From Tubiluchus corallicola (Eukaryota; Priapulida; Priapulimorpha; Priapulimorphida; Tubiluchidae), in NCBI GenBank assembly GCA_030141605.1, contig JAQGDQ010000126.1, forward strand, positions 126,001 through 186,000: 60,000 nucleotides of DNA, given 5' to 3'. The notes beneath the pieces were generated by a model, which did no database searches, had not been told where the DNA came from, and saw only the letters and a list, made by a program, of their open reading frames with translations. Every line of letters begins with the position of its first letter. The first letter of the stretch is position 1. The position numbers and the translations under genes were made by a program. Below, in pieces: positions 58,095 through 60,000 of the stretch.

Positions 58095-59364
58095 TGCACC
58101 TTGTACCTTTCAAAGGTTAATGACCTTAATTTTTAAAGGTTTACAGTGGAAAACTGCTCTTATTTATTTAGATGATGTACTAATTTTTAGTGATACTTTT
58201 AAGGAGCACTTAGTACATTTATGCGAAGTTTTTGAATGTATTAGGCATTTTGGTCTGAAACTAAAGCTAGAGAAATGCCACATTGCTAAAAATGAAGTAA
58301 CATTTTTAGGTCACATGGTTACATCCTGTGGCGTATTTCCTGAACACAGTAAAATTGAAGCCATACAAGCATGGAAGTGTCCCATTAATGTTAAAGAAAT
58401 CAGACAGTTTGTTGGGTTTTGTAGTTATTTCAAACACTTCATTCCCAATTTTGCAACCATAGTTGCATCTCTAACTAAGCTTACACGAAAAGATGTACCA
58501 TTCATATGGTCAGAGGATTGTAATCTAGCATTTAATTGTTTAAAGGCGAAATTGATATGTGAAACTGTTTTAAGAAACCCAGACCCAGAAGTGACATTTC
58601 GTTTAACCACGGATGGTAGTGGTGAAGGTTGGGGTTGTGTTCTGAGCCAGTTTGACAAAAATAACCATGAGTATGTGATCTTGTATGTCTGTGGTTTATT
58701 TAGTTCAGCGGAATTGAATTGTACGACTACACAAAAAGAGTTGTTGGCTGTTATTAGAAGTGTAGAAAAATTTAAGCATTATTTGTTAGGTCAAAAATTC
58801 ATTTTGATTACAGACCATCAAGCTTTGAAATGGCTCCACACATTGAAAGATCCTAAAGGTAAACTAGCAAGGTGGATTATGTTTTTAGCTGATTACAATT
58901 TTGAAATTGTACATAAGCCAGAGAAAGATATCCCACAAGCAGACGCATCGTCAAGAATGCGTAGAGAAGAAGTAGCTAGGAGAGCAAAAGCTAAACAAGC
59001 AGACAGCGCAGATGGAGAGCTAGCATTAGCCACTGAGCAGAATGAGAATTTTAGGTGGCTAAGAGATTACTTGCAAGGAAAAGTAGATTTAGCAGAGCAG
59101 CCAGCATATGAAGAAATAGAGTTTTACTTGCAAGAAAAGCATAACCTAAGAGTAGAAGATGGAGTGATAGCTAGACAAACTTGTGAAGAAAAGCAGCCAC
59201 AGTTTTTAGTTCCAGCAGAGCTTAGGAATAAGATATTTCAGCTAGCACATGAAGCACCCATTTCAGGACATTTGGGTATAGCAAAAACTGTGCAGAAAAT
59301 CACTCCTAGATTCTATTTTTTCAATTTGAAGAAATTTGTTAGGGCTAAGTGTCAGCAATGTTAA
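58042..59364 (+). pseudogene. Second Gypsy RT, RNase H and integrase N-terminus
   Basis: Open for about 440 codons in the shifted frame. LPFGLCDAPCTFQRLM and the catalytic box ALIYLDDVLIFS (YLDD) are RT. EIRQFVGFCSYFKHFIPNFA is the RT-RNase H connection. RLTTDGSGEGWGCVLSQ and LITDHQALKWLHTL are RNase H. HEAPISGHLGIAKTVQKI and a CQQC end are the integrase zinc finger. It stops at 59,362. The integrase core that should follow is missing. Confidence 0.88.
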
Positions 59365-59383
59365 GCTGTAGCGAGGTCAAAAG

Positions 59384-59644
59384 ATGAAGTTTAATGATAC
59401 AGTGTGTCAAATACTGTCTCATTTTGTAAATGATAAGCAAGATGACTGGGACAAATTTGTTCCTGCAGCTTTGGCTGCATACAGAACATCAGTTCATGCT
59501 ACAACTCAGTTTACTCCTTATGAGTTAGTATTTGGTGAAAAGCCCCGTACTTTATTAGAAGCTGAGTTTGATTCACCACATGTACTTAGTTTGCATGATA
59601 GTTATAACGATTATGTTAGTGATTTGCGTATAGATAGCATATAG
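59384..59644 (+). pseudogene. Second Gypsy integrase C-terminal part after a deletion
   Basis: WDKFVPAALAAYRTSVHATT and FTPYELVFGEKPRTL are the conserved end of the integrase core. Between the CQQC finger (59,362) and this, only about 20 bp remain where some 100 or more codons are expected, so the catalytic core is deleted. Downstream, in another frame, GDKVMLKVFAVKRGRKKK and NGKPMLVHGNHLKLC fit the integrase C-terminal GPY-type region. Confidence 0.8.
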
Positions 59645-60000
59645 CAAAGCAGATAAACATAGCAAAGCAGAACATTATAGCATATCAGAATAGCCGTATG
59701 AGGTTGAGCAAGTCTAGAGGCTTGATAGTAGTTGGTGATAAAGTTATGCTGAAAGTATTTGCTGTAAAACGTGGTAGAAAAAAGAAATTAGCTAAACGGT
59801 ATTATTACTAAAAGGTATAATTAGCACCTGATTATGTAATTCAGTCAGCAAATGGTAAGCCAATGCTAGTTCATGGAAATCATTTAAAACTGTGTAATGT
59901 AAATGTTGACAAAGCTAATGATGTAATTCAGCTTGAATCAAGTTCGGGAGGTGCAGAACTAGCTGATGCATGTGCCGATAAAAATGTATGTGTAGATGTA

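Larger units (their letters stand above)
56026..60000 (+). mobile_element. Second Gypsy-type retrotransposon, frameshifted, runs off the window
   Basis: A gag start at ATG 56,026 (MGDEEPDGGNVAGVP) is followed by gag, zinc knuckles, protease, RT, RNase H and part of integrase in the usual Gypsy order, all plus strand. The sequence is clearly different from the element at 48-52 kb (YLDD rather than FQDD catalytic box). The element is dead as it stands: stops, two frameshifts and an integrase deletion. The 3' LTR must lie beyond 60,000. Confidence 0.9.

Noticed and set aside
1-60000. CRISPR arrays, operons or prokaryotic defence systems
   Set aside because: The tandem repeats lack the repeat-spacer pattern. 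The gene structure is spliced and eukaryotic, and no bacterial-type gene cluster is present.

Overview
This window is AT-rich metazoan nuclear DNA. It has large introns with standard GT..AG splice sites, abundant microsatellites, and remains of most classes of animal transposable element. There is no operon-like packing and no RNA gene that I can recognise. The phylum cannot be fixed from the sequence. P-element-like, pogo-like, CR1/Jockey-like LINE, Penelope-like, BEL/Pao and Gypsy elements in one 60 kb stretch fit an aquatic invertebrate, but that is inference.

The one host gene I can support is a minus-strand MCTP (multiple C2 and transmembrane domain protein) gene. I reconstructed ten exons from 41,574 down to 7,051. 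Every splice junction is phase-compatible. The exons encode a charged N-terminal region, a complete first C2 domain, a complete second C2 domain and the first half of a third. The rest of the third C2 domain, the transmembrane segments and the stop codon are not visible and probably lie beyond position 1.

The introns carry the transposons. A P-element-like transposon with perfect 8-bp target duplications lies at 515-3285. Two TA-flanked elements with matching terminal inverted repeats lie at 3749-4696 and 7366-9038. Two oppositely oriented copies of one LINE lie at about 4,990-6,245 and 12,350-13,205. Penelope-like fragments lie at about 22.2 kb and 39.2 kb. A decayed BEL/Pao pol with an internal hairpin lies at 28.2-30.0 kb, next to a tandem array of 437-bp units at 26.5-27.9 kb.

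The right third (44-60 kb) is retroelement territory outside the visible gene. It holds LINE 3' ends and a LINE endonuclease/RT relic (45.9-47.8 kb). A Gypsy element (48,322-52,232) is nested inside a minus-strand LINE, shown by a 5-bp target duplication and by the LINE frame continuing across the insertion. A second, frameshifted Gypsy element (about 55.3-60 kb) runs off the right edge. Apart from the P-element transposase frame, none of the element ORFs is intact.
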